This document shows, piece after piece, positions 33,730 through 42,498 of a stretch of DNA of 64,000 nt. The position numbers were made by a program, and so were the translations under genes. This stretch comes from Streptomyces antnestii (lineage in GTDB: Bacteria > Actinomycetota > Actinomycetes > Streptomycetales > Streptomycetaceae). Each line of letters begins with the position of its first letter. The first letter of the stretch is position 1. The notes below the pieces were generated by a model that was not told the origin of the DNA, did no database searches, and worked only from the letters and a program-made list of their open reading frames with translations. The stretch is taken from the NCBI RefSeq assembly GCF_004005495.1, contig NZ_RZYA01000011.1, positions 186,001 through 250,000 on the forward strand, written 5' to 3'.

Positions 33730-34514
33730 GACGGCCCCTCACCCTCGCGTCGTGCGCCGCCGGACGCGTCGAATGCCTTCATGCGGTCGAGGACCTTGTC
33801 CGCGGTGGGGTCCGGCATCCGGTCGACCAGGCGGCCGTCGGCGAGGAAGACGACCTCGTCGGCGTGGGCGGCGGCCACCGGGTCGTGGGTGACCATCACG
33901 ACCGTACGGTCCATCTGCCGCACGGCCCGCCCGAGCAGTCCGAGGACCTCCTCGCCGGAACGCGAGTCGAGGTTGCCGGTCGGCTCGTCGGCGAAGACGA
34001 CGTCGGGGCGGCCCGCGAAGGCCCGGGCCACGGCGACGCGCTGCTGCTGCCCGCCGGACAGCTCGGACGGGCGGTGGTGCAGCCGGTCGCGCAGTCCGAC
34101 GACGTCGACCAGGGCGTCGATCCACTCCCTGGACGCGTCGCCGTCCTTCGCGCCCGCGAGGTCCATCGGCAGCGTGATGTTCTCCGCGACCGTCAGCGTC
34201 GGCACCAGGTTGAAGCCCTGGAACACGAAGCCGATCCGGTCGCGGCGCAGCAGGGTCAGACGGCGGTCGTCGAGGGCGCTCAGGTCGGTGTCGCCGATGA
34301 AGGCGGAACCGGCGCTGAGCGTGTCGAGGCCCGCCGCACAGTGCATGAGCGTGGACTTGCCGGAGCCGGAGGGACCCATGATCGCGGTGAACCTGCCGGC
34401 CTCGAAGCCGACGCTCACGCCGTCCAGTGCGCGGACCGCGGTGTCGCCGCCGCCGTAGACCTTCACGGCGTCGACGACACGGGCCGCGGTCCGCGTGCGC
34501 GTGGCGGTGCTCAC
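33726..34514 (-). CDS. ABC exporter ATP-binding protein, LolD/MacB type
   Basis: A 262-residue ATPase: Walker A MGPSGSGKSTLMHC, Q-loop FVFQGFNLVPTLTV, signature ELSGGQQQRVAVARA, Walker B DVVFADEPTGNLDS, H-loop VMVTHDP. It energises the permease encoded next. The GTG at 34514 overlaps the SHOCT gene stop and its own stop overlaps the permease ATG, so the three are one translation-coupled operon. Confidence 0.94.
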   Translation of the reverse strand: MSTATRTRTAARVVDAVKVYGGGDTAVRALDGVSVGFEAGRFTAIMGPSGSGKSTLMHCAAGLDTLSAGSAFIGDTDLSALDDRRLTLLRRDRIGFVFQGFNLVPTLTVAENITLPMDLAGAKDGDASREWIDALVDVVGLRDRLHHRPSELSGGQQQRVAVARAFAGRPDVVFADEPTGNLDSRSGEEVLGLLGRAVRQMDRTVVMVTHDPVAAAHADEVVFLADGRLVDRMPDPTADKVLDRMKAFDASGGARREGEGPS

Positions 34515-34792
34515 TCCGCACCGCCCTTGGTGCGGCCGAACTCCTCGTTCAGGACGGAGCTGCGGCGCCAGTACTCGTCCTCGTCGATCTCGCCCGCGGC
34601 GAAGCGACGGCCGAGGACGGCGAGGGGCGAGTTCTCGTCGGCGGCGGGCCGCCACGGGCCGCCCCGGCGGCGCCCGCGCCACCCGGTACGCCGCAGCAGC
34701 GTGACGACGCCGATGACGACGGCCGCCCAGATCAGCGGGAAGAACAGGATCCACGGGCCGGGCCCGCCGTCCCAGTTCGCCAGGGTCTGCAT
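34511..34792 (-). CDS. SHOCT-domain small membrane protein
   Basis: 93 residues. One transmembrane helix (PGPWILFFPLIWAAVVIGVV) is followed by a basic loop and a C-terminal SHOCT motif (LGRRFAAGEIDEDEYWRRSS). Such proteins are common first genes of ABC-exporter operons; their role is unknown. Starts at 34822, 34801 and 34792 are possible; ATG 34792 has GAGGAG 9 bases upstream. Confidence 0.83.
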   Translation of the reverse strand: MQTLANWDGGPGPWILFFPLIWAAVVIGVVTLLRRTGWRGRRRGGPWRPAADENSPLAVLGRRFAAGEIDEDEYWRRSSVLNEEFGRTKGGAE

Positions 34793-34945
34793 GAGAGTCA
34801 TCTCCTCGGAACGTGTGTTCACGTCTTCTCGATGACTCGAGAATCGCTCCGAAGGGGGGTCGAAGTCGTCGTACAGCCAGCGGCACCGCGTGTACCACCA
34901 GGGGAGTACGGCGCTTGCCTTCCCCTACTCTCGGCGCAGCCTGCC

Positions 34946-35536
34946 CTACTCGGCCTGCGCGGTTCCGGCCTGTGTCGTGCGGCCGTCGTGGTGCACGGGG
35001 CCCGCGGAGGCCACGACCGACGTCGGCACCGGCGAGAGGACCGGGTACATGAGCCGGTTGGACAGGTACGCGAAGACCGGCCCGAGCGCGTTCATGGCGA
35101 CCACGCAGACCCACGCCGCCCAGATGTTGCCCGGCTTGAAGCCGAAGCCGCCGAAGAGCGTGCCGAAGTAGCTGGCGAAGCCGAAGAACATGCCGGGGAT
35201 CAGCGAGAACATCTTGATCCGGCCCGTGTACATCAGGGCGGTGTTGACGACCAGGATGATCAGGGCGAGGACCGCGTCCTGGGCGATCTGGCTGTCGCCG
35301 AAGGCCATGCCCACGTGCTGGTCGACGAAGACGATGATCAGGGCGAACGTGGAGCCCGCGGGCATCGTGCACCACAGCCTGCGTGCGTTCGCCCAGCTCG
35401 GCCCGCCGAGCGCGAAGACGGCCGCCCACGAGATGAAGATCGCCCAGGGCGGGAGATGGAGCGCGGTCCCTCCGATGAACGCCGTCAGGCCGGCGAGTAC
35501 GGAGGCAACGATTTCGTGAGAGAGGCGTTCGCGCAT
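34946..35536 (-). CDS. DUF1097-family membrane protein
   Basis: A 196-residue protein with about five to six transmembrane helices, including SVLAGLTAFIGGTALHLPPW, FSLIPGMFFGFASYFGTLFGG and AAWVCVVAMNALGPVFAYL. It matches DUF1097 (E. coli YcdZ-like), of unknown function. ATG 35536 has AGAGGAA 5 bases upstream. It is the last gene of the minus-strand amide-catabolism set and might transport a pathway compound; this is inferred from position alone. Confidence 0.85.
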   Translation of the reverse strand: MRERLSHEIVASVLAGLTAFIGGTALHLPPWAIFISWAAVFALGGPSWANARRLWCTMPAGSTFALIIVFVDQHVGMAFGDSQIAQDAVLALIILVVNTALMYTGRIKMFSLIPGMFFGFASYFGTLFGGFGFKPGNIWAAWVCVVAMNALGPVFAYLSNRLMYPVLSPVPTSVVASAGPVHHDGRTTQAGTAQAE

Positions 35537-35546
35537 GGGGATTCCT

Positions 35547-35573
35547 CTGCTGGATCTGCTGGATCTGCTGGAG
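35547..35573. repeat. 9-bp triplet repeat upstream of the DUF1097 gene
   Basis: CTGCTGGAT is repeated three times in tandem (35547-35555, 35556-35564, 35565-35573, the last ending GAG), immediately before the ribosome-binding region of the minus-strand DUF1097 gene. Confidence 0.75.
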
Positions 35574-35639
35574 TCGGGTGGCAGAGCGCGGGTGCCGTGC
35601 GGAGGCATGTGGGGGCGTGGGTGGGAGATCCGGTGGGGG

Positions 35640-36890
35640 TCAGTGGATGAGGAGTTCGCTGGTCCTGCTCGTGCGCGCCACCACCTTCCCCGCCTTGACG
35701 ACCTGGGCGCGTTCGGGCCGGTCGAGGACGATGTCGTCGTAGATCTGCGTGTCGAGGACCACCAGGTCGGCGCGGGCGCCGGGCCGTACGCCGTAGTCGT
35801 CGGCGATGCCCACCACGCGGGCCGCGTCGTGCGTGACCATGCGCAGCACCCGGTGGAGGTCGGCGGGCCCGGACAGATGGCCGGTCTGGGCGAGGAGCAG
35901 CGCCGTGTCCAGCGGGTCGGCGCGCCCGAAGGGGGTGAAGGCGTTGCGGATGTTGTTGGAGGAGCAGGCGGCGAGCACGCCGTGGTCCCACAGTTCGCGT
36001 ACCGGGGCGATCCCCCGACGGACCGCGTGGGTGTCGCGGCGGCCGCTGAGGTGCAGGTCGGTCGCGGGCAGCGGCACGACCGCGACGCCCGCGTCGGCGA
36101 GAGCCGCCATCGCCCGCGCCCGGTCCTCGGGCGCCCGGCCGCCGAGCGAGGTCATATGGCCGAGCGTCACCCGTCCGCCCAGGCCCCGTCGCGCCGTCTC
36201 ACCGGCGATGAACTCGGCGAGCGCGTACCGGGGATCGGTGGCGTCGTCGGCGAAGTCGGCGTGCAGATCGGCCGGTACGCCGTGCCGCGCCGCGAGGTCG
36301 AGGACGAGCCGGACGTGACGGTGGCAGTCGTCGAGGGTGGCCTCGTTGTAAGTGCAGCCGCCGATCACGTCGGCGCCCGCCGCAAGCGCCTTGACCAGCA
36401 GCTTCTCGGTGCCGGGTGACCTCAGGACGCCTTCCTGGGGGAACGCCACGATCTGGAGGTCCACCACCTCGCGGTACTCCTCGCGCAGTTCGAGCAGCAC
36501 CTCGACGCCGAGCAGCCCCGCGATCGGGTCGACGTCCGGGTGGGCGCGGATCACGGTCGTGCCGTTGAGGACCGCCGCTTCAAGGACGCGCCGCGCCCTC
36601 GCCCGTACGTCGTCGTACGTGAACGCGGCCTTCAGCTCGCCGGTCACGGCGATCGCCCCGGCGAGGGTCCCGTCCGGGTTGGGCCGGACGCTGTCCAGAA
36701 GGGCCTTGTCGAGATGGAGGTGCGGTTCGACGAAGCCGGGCAGGACGACCCGGCCCGCGCAGTCGATCACCTCGTCGGCGTCCAGGCCCGAGGCGTCCCC
36801 GACGGCCCGCACCCGGCCGCCGTCGATCACCACGTCGCTGACCGACGGGCTCTGCTCGACGCGTGCTTGACGCAGTATCAGTTGAGTCAT
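35640..36890 (-). CDS. Amidohydrolase-superfamily metal hydrolase (cytosine-deaminase-like)
   Basis: A 416-residue TIM-barrel metal hydrolase. The metal motif GFVEPHLHLDKALL (about 54-67) is the HxHxDK type of cytosine deaminases and related enzymes; further ligands are in TVIRAHPDVD, DLHADFADD and GHMTSLGGR, and CSSNNIRNAFTPFGRADPLD supplies the late Asp/Asn region. It would hydrolyse a C-N bond in a ring or amide (deamination or ring opening). The substrate is not clear from sequence. It lies between the acetamidase and DUF1097 genes on the same strand with short gaps. Confidence 0.88.
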   Translation of the reverse strand: MTQLILRQARVEQSPSVSDVVIDGGRVRAVGDASGLDADEVIDCAGRVVLPGFVEPHLHLDKALLDSVRPNPDGTLAGAIAVTGELKAAFTYDDVRARARRVLEAAVLNGTTVIRAHPDVDPIAGLLGVEVLLELREEYREVVDLQIVAFPQEGVLRSPGTEKLLVKALAAGADVIGGCTYNEATLDDCHRHVRLVLDLAARHGVPADLHADFADDATDPRYALAEFIAGETARRGLGGRVTLGHMTSLGGRAPEDRARAMAALADAGVAVVPLPATDLHLSGRRDTHAVRRGIAPVRELWDHGVLAACSSNNIRNAFTPFGRADPLDTALLLAQTGHLSGPADLHRVLRMVTHDAARVVGIADDYGVRPGARADLVVLDTQIYDDIVLDRPERAQVVKAGKVVARTSRTSELLIH

Positions 36891-36921
36891 GCGGGGCTCC
36901 CGTTCCGTGTCGGTCGGGCGG

Positions 36922-37986
36922 TCAGCCCGGGAAGTCCGCCTTGCGGATGAGGCAGTGGACGCCCTGGACCTCGTCGACGACCTGCGAGATCTCGAAGTCC
37001 GCGGCCGCGCTGAGGTAGGCGTACGCGGCGACGCTGTCCATGCCGAAGCGGTCCGTGAGGAAGCGGACGGCGGCCCGGACGGCAGCGCGCATCGCCTCGT
37101 TCAGGTCCTCGTGAAGGCCGACGGGGATCCAGTGCCGGTCGGTCTCCCCGAACGGGTACTGGAGCGTCTCGGACGCCGCGCGGGCCTTGTGGCCCTTGAG
37201 GAGGCTGAGCCGGAACGTGCCGCGCAGCGGCGCCTCCAGGGCTGTGAGGGCGACTTCGCCGTTGCCCTGCGCGTAGTGCGGATCGCCGGTGTAGAAGCCC
37301 GCCCCCTCCGTCTGCACGGGCAGGTACAGCGTGGAGCCCGTCGCGAGTTCCTTGATGTCGAGGTTGCCGCCGTGCCGGCCCGGCGGGACGGTGTGCTGCG
37401 GGTGGTCCGTGTCGGTGGCCACGCCCATGATCCCCATGAAGGGCCGCAGCGGGAACCGGACCGCCCGGCCCTCGCCGTACCGGATCACTCCGACGTCCCG
37501 GCCGCCCTCCCGCTCGACCTCGCAGAACGTGAACTCCGGTCCTGTGCGGGCGAACTGGTCGGGGAGCGCGCCGCGCCCGTGCCGGCTGGAGATGACGCCG
37601 TAGTCGGCGCGCAGGTGCAGGGACAGCACGTCGACCTTGAGGAGGTCGCCGGGTTCCGCGCCCCTGATGTGGACGGGGGCGGTGATGACGTGCGGGCCGT
37701 CCGCGTCCGGGTCGCGCGGCGGCGGGGACTTCGCGAGGAGGCGGGCGTCGGTGAGGACGTCGGTCGCGGCGATGCCGTACCCACCGAAGAAGGCCGCCGG
37801 GTCGCGGCCCTGGTCCTCCAGGATGCCCTCGTGCGAGACGGTGTCGAAGGTGACGGTGTCACCGGAGTCGATCGTGAGCGCCGGCGTGGTGCTGCGGCAG
37901 GGCAGCCGCCCCCAGCCGACGGATTCCGGAGTGGCCCGCACATAGTGCGTGCCGTCGATCGGTCCCTGTCCCGCTTCGAGTATCAC
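36922..37986 (-). CDS. Acetamidase/formamidase family hydrolase
   Basis: A 354-residue protein of the FmdA/AmdA family: TIDSGDTVTFDTVSHEG, GAEPGDLLKVDVLSLHLR, PGRHGGNLDIKELATGSTLY and GDPHYAQGNGEVALTALEAP are all family blocks. It should release ammonia from a small primary amide such as formamide. GTG 37986 overlaps the carbamate-kinase stop (GTGA), indicating translational coupling; the longer open frame upstream lies within that gene. The family usually acts on simple amides, but the physiological amide here is probably a pathway intermediate. Confidence 0.9.
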   Translation of the reverse strand: MILEAGQGPIDGTHYVRATPESVGWGRLPCRSTTPALTIDSGDTVTFDTVSHEGILEDQGRDPAAFFGGYGIAATDVLTDARLLAKSPPPRDPDADGPHVITAPVHIRGAEPGDLLKVDVLSLHLRADYGVISSRHGRGALPDQFARTGPEFTFCEVEREGGRDVGVIRYGEGRAVRFPLRPFMGIMGVATDTDHPQHTVPPGRHGGNLDIKELATGSTLYLPVQTEGAGFYTGDPHYAQGNGEVALTALEAPLRGTFRLSLLKGHKARAASETLQYPFGETDRHWIPVGLHEDLNEAMRAAVRAAVRFLTDRFGMDSVAAYAYLSAAADFEISQVVDEVQGVHCLIRKADFPG

Positions 37987-39038
37987 TGCGGCCTCCCTGC
38001 CGTGACGGTGCCGTTGAGGGGTTCTGCGGTGGGTTCCGCGGTGGGTCGTACAGGCGTCGGGGCCGGGGCGTGCCCGAGCCAGGTGCCGCCCTGTCCGTCG
38101 AGGGCGGCGCCCAGTGCCTGTGGTGAGGTGATCAGCACCTGGCGGTCCGGGCCGCCGGCCAGGAAGTCCAGGGCGGCCCGGATCTTGGGGCCCATGCTGC
38201 CCGCCGGGAACTGGCCCTCCGCCAGCAGCCGTTCGGCCTCGGCGGGGTCGAGCCGGTCCAGGAAGCGCTGGGTGGGGCGGCCGTAGTCGACGGCGACGCG
38301 CTCCACACCGGTGGTGATGACCAGGAGATCCGCGTCGAGTTCCGCGGCGAGCAGAGCCGAGGTCAGGTCCTTGTCGACGACGGCCTCGACGCCCCGGCGG
38401 CCGTCGGGCCCGTCCGCCACCACCGGGATGCCGCCGCCACCGGCCGCGATCACGACGAGTCCGGCCGCGGACAGCGCCCGTACGGCCGCCGTCTCGAGGA
38501 CCCGCAGCGGCCGGGGCGACGGGACCACGCGCCGCCAGCCCCGTCCGGAGTCCTCCGCCACCGTCCAGCCTTGCGTGCCGGCCAACTCCCGTGCCCTGGC
38601 CTCGGGGTAGAAGGCGCCGATGGGTTTCGTGGGGTGGGCGAACGCGGCGTCGTCCGCGTCGACCACGGTGTGGGTGATGAGGGCGGCGACCCGTTCCGGG
38701 TCCCGGCCGAGCGAGTGGAGCCGCCCGGCGATCGCGGTGGCCAGGATGTGTCCGAGGCCGCCCTGCGAGTCGGCGACGCACATGTCCAGGTCCAGGGCGG
38801 GCAGTTCGGGGTCCAGCTCCGCCGCGAGGTCCGCGCGGCGCTTGATGAAGCCGACCTGCGGGCCGTTGCCGTGCGTGACCACGACCCGCCACCCCGCGTC
38901 GGCGAGCGCCACGACGGGGGTGGCGAGACGCCGCGCGGCCTCGACCTGTTCGGAGACGGTGGCGGGACCGCCACCGCTCAGCAGCGCGTTGCCGCCGATG
39001 GCGACCACGGCTGTCCCGCACACGGTTCGGGGAGTCAT
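37983..39038 (-). CDS. Carbamate kinase
   Basis: A 351-residue amino-acid-kinase fold protein: VVAIGGNALLSG, VVVTHGNGPQVGF, GGLGHILATAI, VVDKDLTSALLA and GSMGPKIRAALDFLAGG are diagnostic of catabolic carbamate kinases, which form ATP from carbamoyl phosphate and ADP. A Pro-rich tail of about 30 residues follows the core. The start may be ATG 39038 or GTG 39047. It heads the minus-strand operon; the carbamoyl-transferase-like genes that would supply its substrate lie on the divergent plus-strand operon. Confidence 0.93.
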   Translation of the reverse strand: MTPRTVCGTAVVAIGGNALLSGGGPATVSEQVEAARRLATPVVALADAGWRVVVTHGNGPQVGFIKRRADLAAELDPELPALDLDMCVADSQGGLGHILATAIAGRLHSLGRDPERVAALITHTVVDADDAAFAHPTKPIGAFYPEARARELAGTQGWTVAEDSGRGWRRVVPSPRPLRVLETAAVRALSAAGLVVIAAGGGGIPVVADGPDGRRGVEAVVDKDLTSALLAAELDADLLVITTGVERVAVDYGRPTQRFLDRLDPAEAERLLAEGQFPAGSMGPKIRAALDFLAGGPDRQVLITSPQALGAALDGQGGTWLGHAPAPTPVRPTAEPTAEPLNGTVTAGRPQ

Positions 39039-39209
39039 GCCGGTCACCGTAGGCGTGGCCGGCCGAGGCGGTCATGGGCACCGGACGCCAGGATGAGCGG
39101 CCCGCCGTTGACACCCACTGACAAGTGACGCCCCCGACGACCTCAGGAAACATGGAAGTTACGCGCGGGGTATTACGGGTCACCCTCGGTTGTCGCATAG
39201 TGGCTGCGC
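39039..39209. promoter_or_regulatory. Divergent regulatory region of the amide/carbamoyl cluster
   Basis: This 171-bp gap separates the carbamate-kinase operon from the PucR regulator gene. TTGACA at 39108-39113 is a perfect -35 consensus in the rightward sense but no matching -10 is at standard spacing. CATAGT at 39196-39201 lies 8 bases before the regulator ATG, so the regulator message may be leaderless. No clear PucR operator palindrome is seen. Confidence 0.5.
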
Positions 39210-40835
39210 ATGACAGGTATCGGTATCGGTTCCGCCCCGACCGTCCCCTTCGACCTCTCTCCCGGCCTGACGGTGAGTGAGGCGCTGGCCCTGCCCTGCC
39301 TCAGCGGCGCGCGTCTCGTCGCCGGGGCGAGCGGCCGCGGCCGCCGTATCCGCGTCGTCAACATCATGGAAGTCCCCGACATCGTGCGCTGGATGCGCGG
39401 TGGCGAGCTGCTGCTGACCACCGCCTACGCCGTGCGCGACGACGCGGAGGCGCTGAGCGCCCTGATTCCCGTACTCGCCGAGCGTGGGCTCGCGGCCCTG
39501 GCCGTCAAAGTGGGGCCCTATCTGCCGGCGCTGCCGCCGGTGATGCTGGCCGTCGCCGACGAACTCGGCTTCCCGATCGTCGAGTTGCCGGGTGCCGTCA
39601 TGTTCAACGACATCCTGTCCGAGGTCCTCGGCACCGTCCTGAACCGGCAGGCCCTGGAGCTGGAGCGCTCCCGGGCCATCCACGAACGGCTGACCGCGGT
39701 GGCCCTCGACGGGGGCTCCTACCAGGAACTGATGAACGTCCTCCTCGAACTGTCCGGCTGCGCGGCTGCCGTGCGCGACGAACACGGCTGGATCCTCGCC
39801 TCCGCGGGCTCCCCGCCCTCCGACCAACCACCCGCCGCCGAGCGCGCCATCGAGACGGGCACCGGCGCGAGCGGCTCCGTGGCGCTGTGGCGCGACGAGC
39901 GGGACCCCGCCCCGCCGGCTCCCGGTCCCGGCACCTCGGTGCCGGTGTCCGTTCCCGAGCTGGAGAACCACCAGCGGATGGCGCTCGAACACGCCACGAC
40001 CGTCGCGGCCACCATCGCCGCCCAGGAGCGCGCCCTGGCCAGCCGTCAGCAGCGCTACCGCACCCTGCTCCTGATGGAGCTGGTGTCACGCCCGCCGCGC
40101 GACCGCGCCGAGACGGCACGCCGGGCCGCCGCCATGGGCTGGAACCTGCGGCTGCCCCGCGCGGTCGTGCTGGTCGAGGTCGCGTCCACCGGCGTCGGCG
40201 GCCCCGCCGACACCGAACTCGCCCTGGAGGAGCGGCTGCTGCCCCTCGTGCGGGCGGCCGCGGGGCCCGACGCGATCATCTGGGGGAGCCAGAGCGGACT
40301 CGTCCTCCTGATGGAGCCGGGGACGTCGCTGACAGGCCGATGTCAGACCCTCCACGCGGCGGTCACCGCCGCCCATCCCGACTGGGACGTGGCCGTCGCC
40401 GCCGGGACCGTGCGGGCGGACTTCACCGACTACCACCACAGTTACGAGGAGGCGTCGCAGACCCTGACCCTCGGCCGCGAACTGCACGGCCCCGACTTCG
40501 TGCGCGGGTACGCGGACCTGGGTGTGTACCGGCTCCTGGGGCAGCTGCCGGCGACCGAGCTCCAGACCCTGGTCGACGACGCCCTGGGTCCCCTGCTCGC
40601 GCACGACGCCGAGCACGAGGGCCACCTCGTCGAGACGCTCGGCGTCTACCTCCTGGAGGACCGCAACGGCGTGACGACCGCCTCCCGGCTGCACGTGCAC
40701 TACAACACCCTGCGCTACCGGCTGCGGCAGATCGAGCGCCTCACCGGAGGCCTGGAGCGCCGGCCGAGCGCCCGCCTCCAGACCGAACTGGCCGTCCACG
40801 CCCACCGGCTGCTGTCCGCCCGCGACCGCCGCTGA
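39210..40835 (+). CDS. PucR-family transcriptional regulator
   Basis: A 541-residue regulator with an N-terminal PucR domain (about 15-135: SEALALPCLSGARLVAGASG, MRGGELLLTTAYAV), a central GGDEF-like region and a C-terminal helix-turn-helix (about 480-525) with the conserved HVHYNTLRYRLRQIERLTGG. PucR proteins in Bacillus and Streptomyces respond to purine-breakdown or other nitrogen compounds. Its position between the two arms of the amide/carbamoyl cluster makes it the likely inducer-sensing regulator of both. Confidence 0.92.
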   Translation: MTGIGIGSAPTVPFDLSPGLTVSEALALPCLSGARLVAGASGRGRRIRVVNIMEVPDIVRWMRGGELLLTTAYAVRDDAEALSALIPVLAERGLAALAVKVGPYLPALPPVMLAVADELGFPIVELPGAVMFNDILSEVLGTVLNRQALELERSRAIHERLTAVALDGGSYQELMNVLLELSGCAAAVRDEHGWILASAGSPPSDQPPAAERAIETGTGASGSVALWRDERDPAPPAPGPGTSVPVSVPELENHQRMALEHATTVAATIAAQERALASRQQRYRTLLLMELVSRPPRDRAETARRAAAMGWNLRLPRAVVLVEVASTGVGGPADTELALEERLLPLVRAAAGPDAIIWGSQSGLVLLMEPGTSLTGRCQTLHAAVTAAHPDWDVAVAAGTVRADFTDYHHSYEEASQTLTLGRELHGPDFVRGYADLGVYRLLGQLPATELQTLVDDALGPLLAHDAEHEGHLVETLGVYLLEDRNGVTTASRLHVHYNTLRYRLRQIERLTGGLERRPSARLQTELAVHAHRLLSARDRR

Positions 40836-40947
40836 GCCCGCGGGCGGCGGCATTGCGTCATTGTCACCCGTTGCCGGTAAATGCCCCGCGGGTTCTGGCA
40901 CTTCGAGCCATGCCCAGCAGGGCGCACCGCTGCCTAGAGTCGTGACC

Positions 40948-42498
40948 ATGGTGCTGCGAAACGCCGTGCACAAGGACCTGTACGCCGACTCCGTCGCCCT
41001 CATGAGGGTCGCCGCCCGCCTGGCCGAGCCGCCGGGCGTCGAAACGGTGAGCCTCGTCATGGGCACCCCAGCCAACCAGGACGTCCTCGCGCGCTCGGGG
41101 CTGCTGACCGACCCGGGCCGGACGGCCGGCCCCAACGACCTGCTCGTCGCCGTACGCGGCGCCCCCGACGCGGTGGACGCCGCGCTCGCCCAGGTGGTCG
41201 AGGCGCTGACCGCTACGGACGAGGGACCGGACGCCGGCGCGGCCGCCGGAGCGACGGCCGGGCCCGCGGTGCGCTCGCTCGTGGGCGCACCGGCCGACGC
41301 GAGTCTCGCGCTGATCTCCACCCCGGGCCCGTACGCGGCCGCCGAGGCTCTCAAGGCGCTGCGCCTCGGCATGCACGCGTTCGTCTTCAGCGACCATGTG
41401 CCGGTCGAGGACGAGGTGTCCCTGAAACGGGAGGCCGCACGGCGCGGGCTCCTCGTCATGGGGCCCGACTGCGGTACCGCCGTCATCAGCGGCATCCCCC
41501 TCGGCTTCGCCAACGAGGTGCGGGCCGGCTCCGTCGGCCTGGTCGGCGCCTCCGGTACGGGACTTCAGCAGGTGTCGAGCCTGCTGCACGCGAGGGGCGC
41601 GGGCGTCAGCCATCTGATCGGTACGGGCAGCCGTGACGTGAGCGCGGACGTGGGCGGGATGACCATGCGGGCGGGGCTCGACGCCCTGGCCGCGGACCCC
41701 GCCACGGAGGTGATCGTCCTGGTGTCCAAGCCGCCCGCCCCGCAGGTGGCCGAGCGGCTGCTGCGGCACGCCGGGACGCTGTCCAAGCCCGTCGTGGCCT
41801 GCTTCCTCGGCACGGAGGAATCCGCCGCCGCCCCGGCCGGCATCACGCTCGCGCCCACCCTGTCCGAGGCGGCACGGTGCGCCGCGTCCCTCGCCGTCGG
41901 CGGCCCCGTCCCCGACGAGGAGCTGCCCGAGGTCCCCACGCCGGCCGCACCGCGCCGACTGCTGAGGGCCCTGTACGCGGGCGGCACCTTCGCCCACGAG
42001 GCGGCCTTCCTGCTTGGCCCCGTACTCGGCGACATCGCGCGCACCGCTCCCCCGCCCATTCCGGGCGCCGTCCCGTCGCTGCCGGACGGTCATCTCGTAC
42101 TCGATCTCGGCGACGACGAGTTCACCGCGGGGCGGCCGCACCCGATGATCGATCCCACAGTGCGCACCGCGTATCTGCGGGCCGCGCTCGCCGATCCGTC
42201 GTGCGCGGCGGTCGTCCTCGACGTGGTCATCGGACACGGCGCCGCGCGGGACCCGGCGGGGGCGCTCGCCCGCGCGCTGGCCGAGGCGCCCGCCGACGCG
42301 CCGCCCGTGATCGCGTTCGTCGTGGGCACCGACGCCGACCCACAGGGTCTCACCGCGCAACAGCGGATTCTGCGCGACGCGGGCGCGTACGTCGTCGACA
42401 GCAGCACGACCGCCGCGCGGGTGTGCGCCGGGCTGCTCGCCGGGGGCGACGAGCTGGTGCTCACCCCTGCCGCCTCCCGGATCGGAGACACCGCATGA
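40948..42498 (+). CDS. fdrA: FdrA-family carbamoyltransferase subunit
   Basis: A 516-residue protein of the FdrA family, built from two succinyl-CoA-synthetase-like halves: MGPDCGTAVISGIPLGFAN and GLVGASGTGLQQVSSLLH in the first, and VVLDVVIGHGAARDPAGALA in the second. In E. coli FdrA, with YlbE (DUF1116) and YlbF (DUF2877), has been assigned as the oxamate carbamoyltransferase of anaerobic allantoin use. The next two genes are exactly DUF1116 and DUF2877, with 4-bp overlaps. TAGAGT at 40935-40940 lies 7 bases before ATG 40948 and no ribosome-binding site is evident, so a leaderless start is possible. Confidence 0.9.
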   Translation: MVLRNAVHKDLYADSVALMRVAARLAEPPGVETVSLVMGTPANQDVLARSGLLTDPGRTAGPNDLLVAVRGAPDAVDAALAQVVEALTATDEGPDAGAAAGATAGPAVRSLVGAPADASLALISTPGPYAAAEALKALRLGMHAFVFSDHVPVEDEVSLKREAARRGLLVMGPDCGTAVISGIPLGFANEVRAGSVGLVGASGTGLQQVSSLLHARGAGVSHLIGTGSRDVSADVGGMTMRAGLDALAADPATEVIVLVSKPPAPQVAERLLRHAGTLSKPVVACFLGTEESAAAPAGITLAPTLSEAARCAASLAVGGPVPDEELPEVPTPAAPRRLLRALYAGGTFAHEAAFLLGPVLGDIARTAPPPIPGAVPSLPDGHLVLDLGDDEFTAGRPHPMIDPTVRTAYLRAALADPSCAAVVLDVVIGHGAARDPAGALARALAEAPADAPPVIAFVVGTDADPQGLTAQQRILRDAGAYVVDSSTTAARVCAGLLAGGDELVLTPAASRIGDTA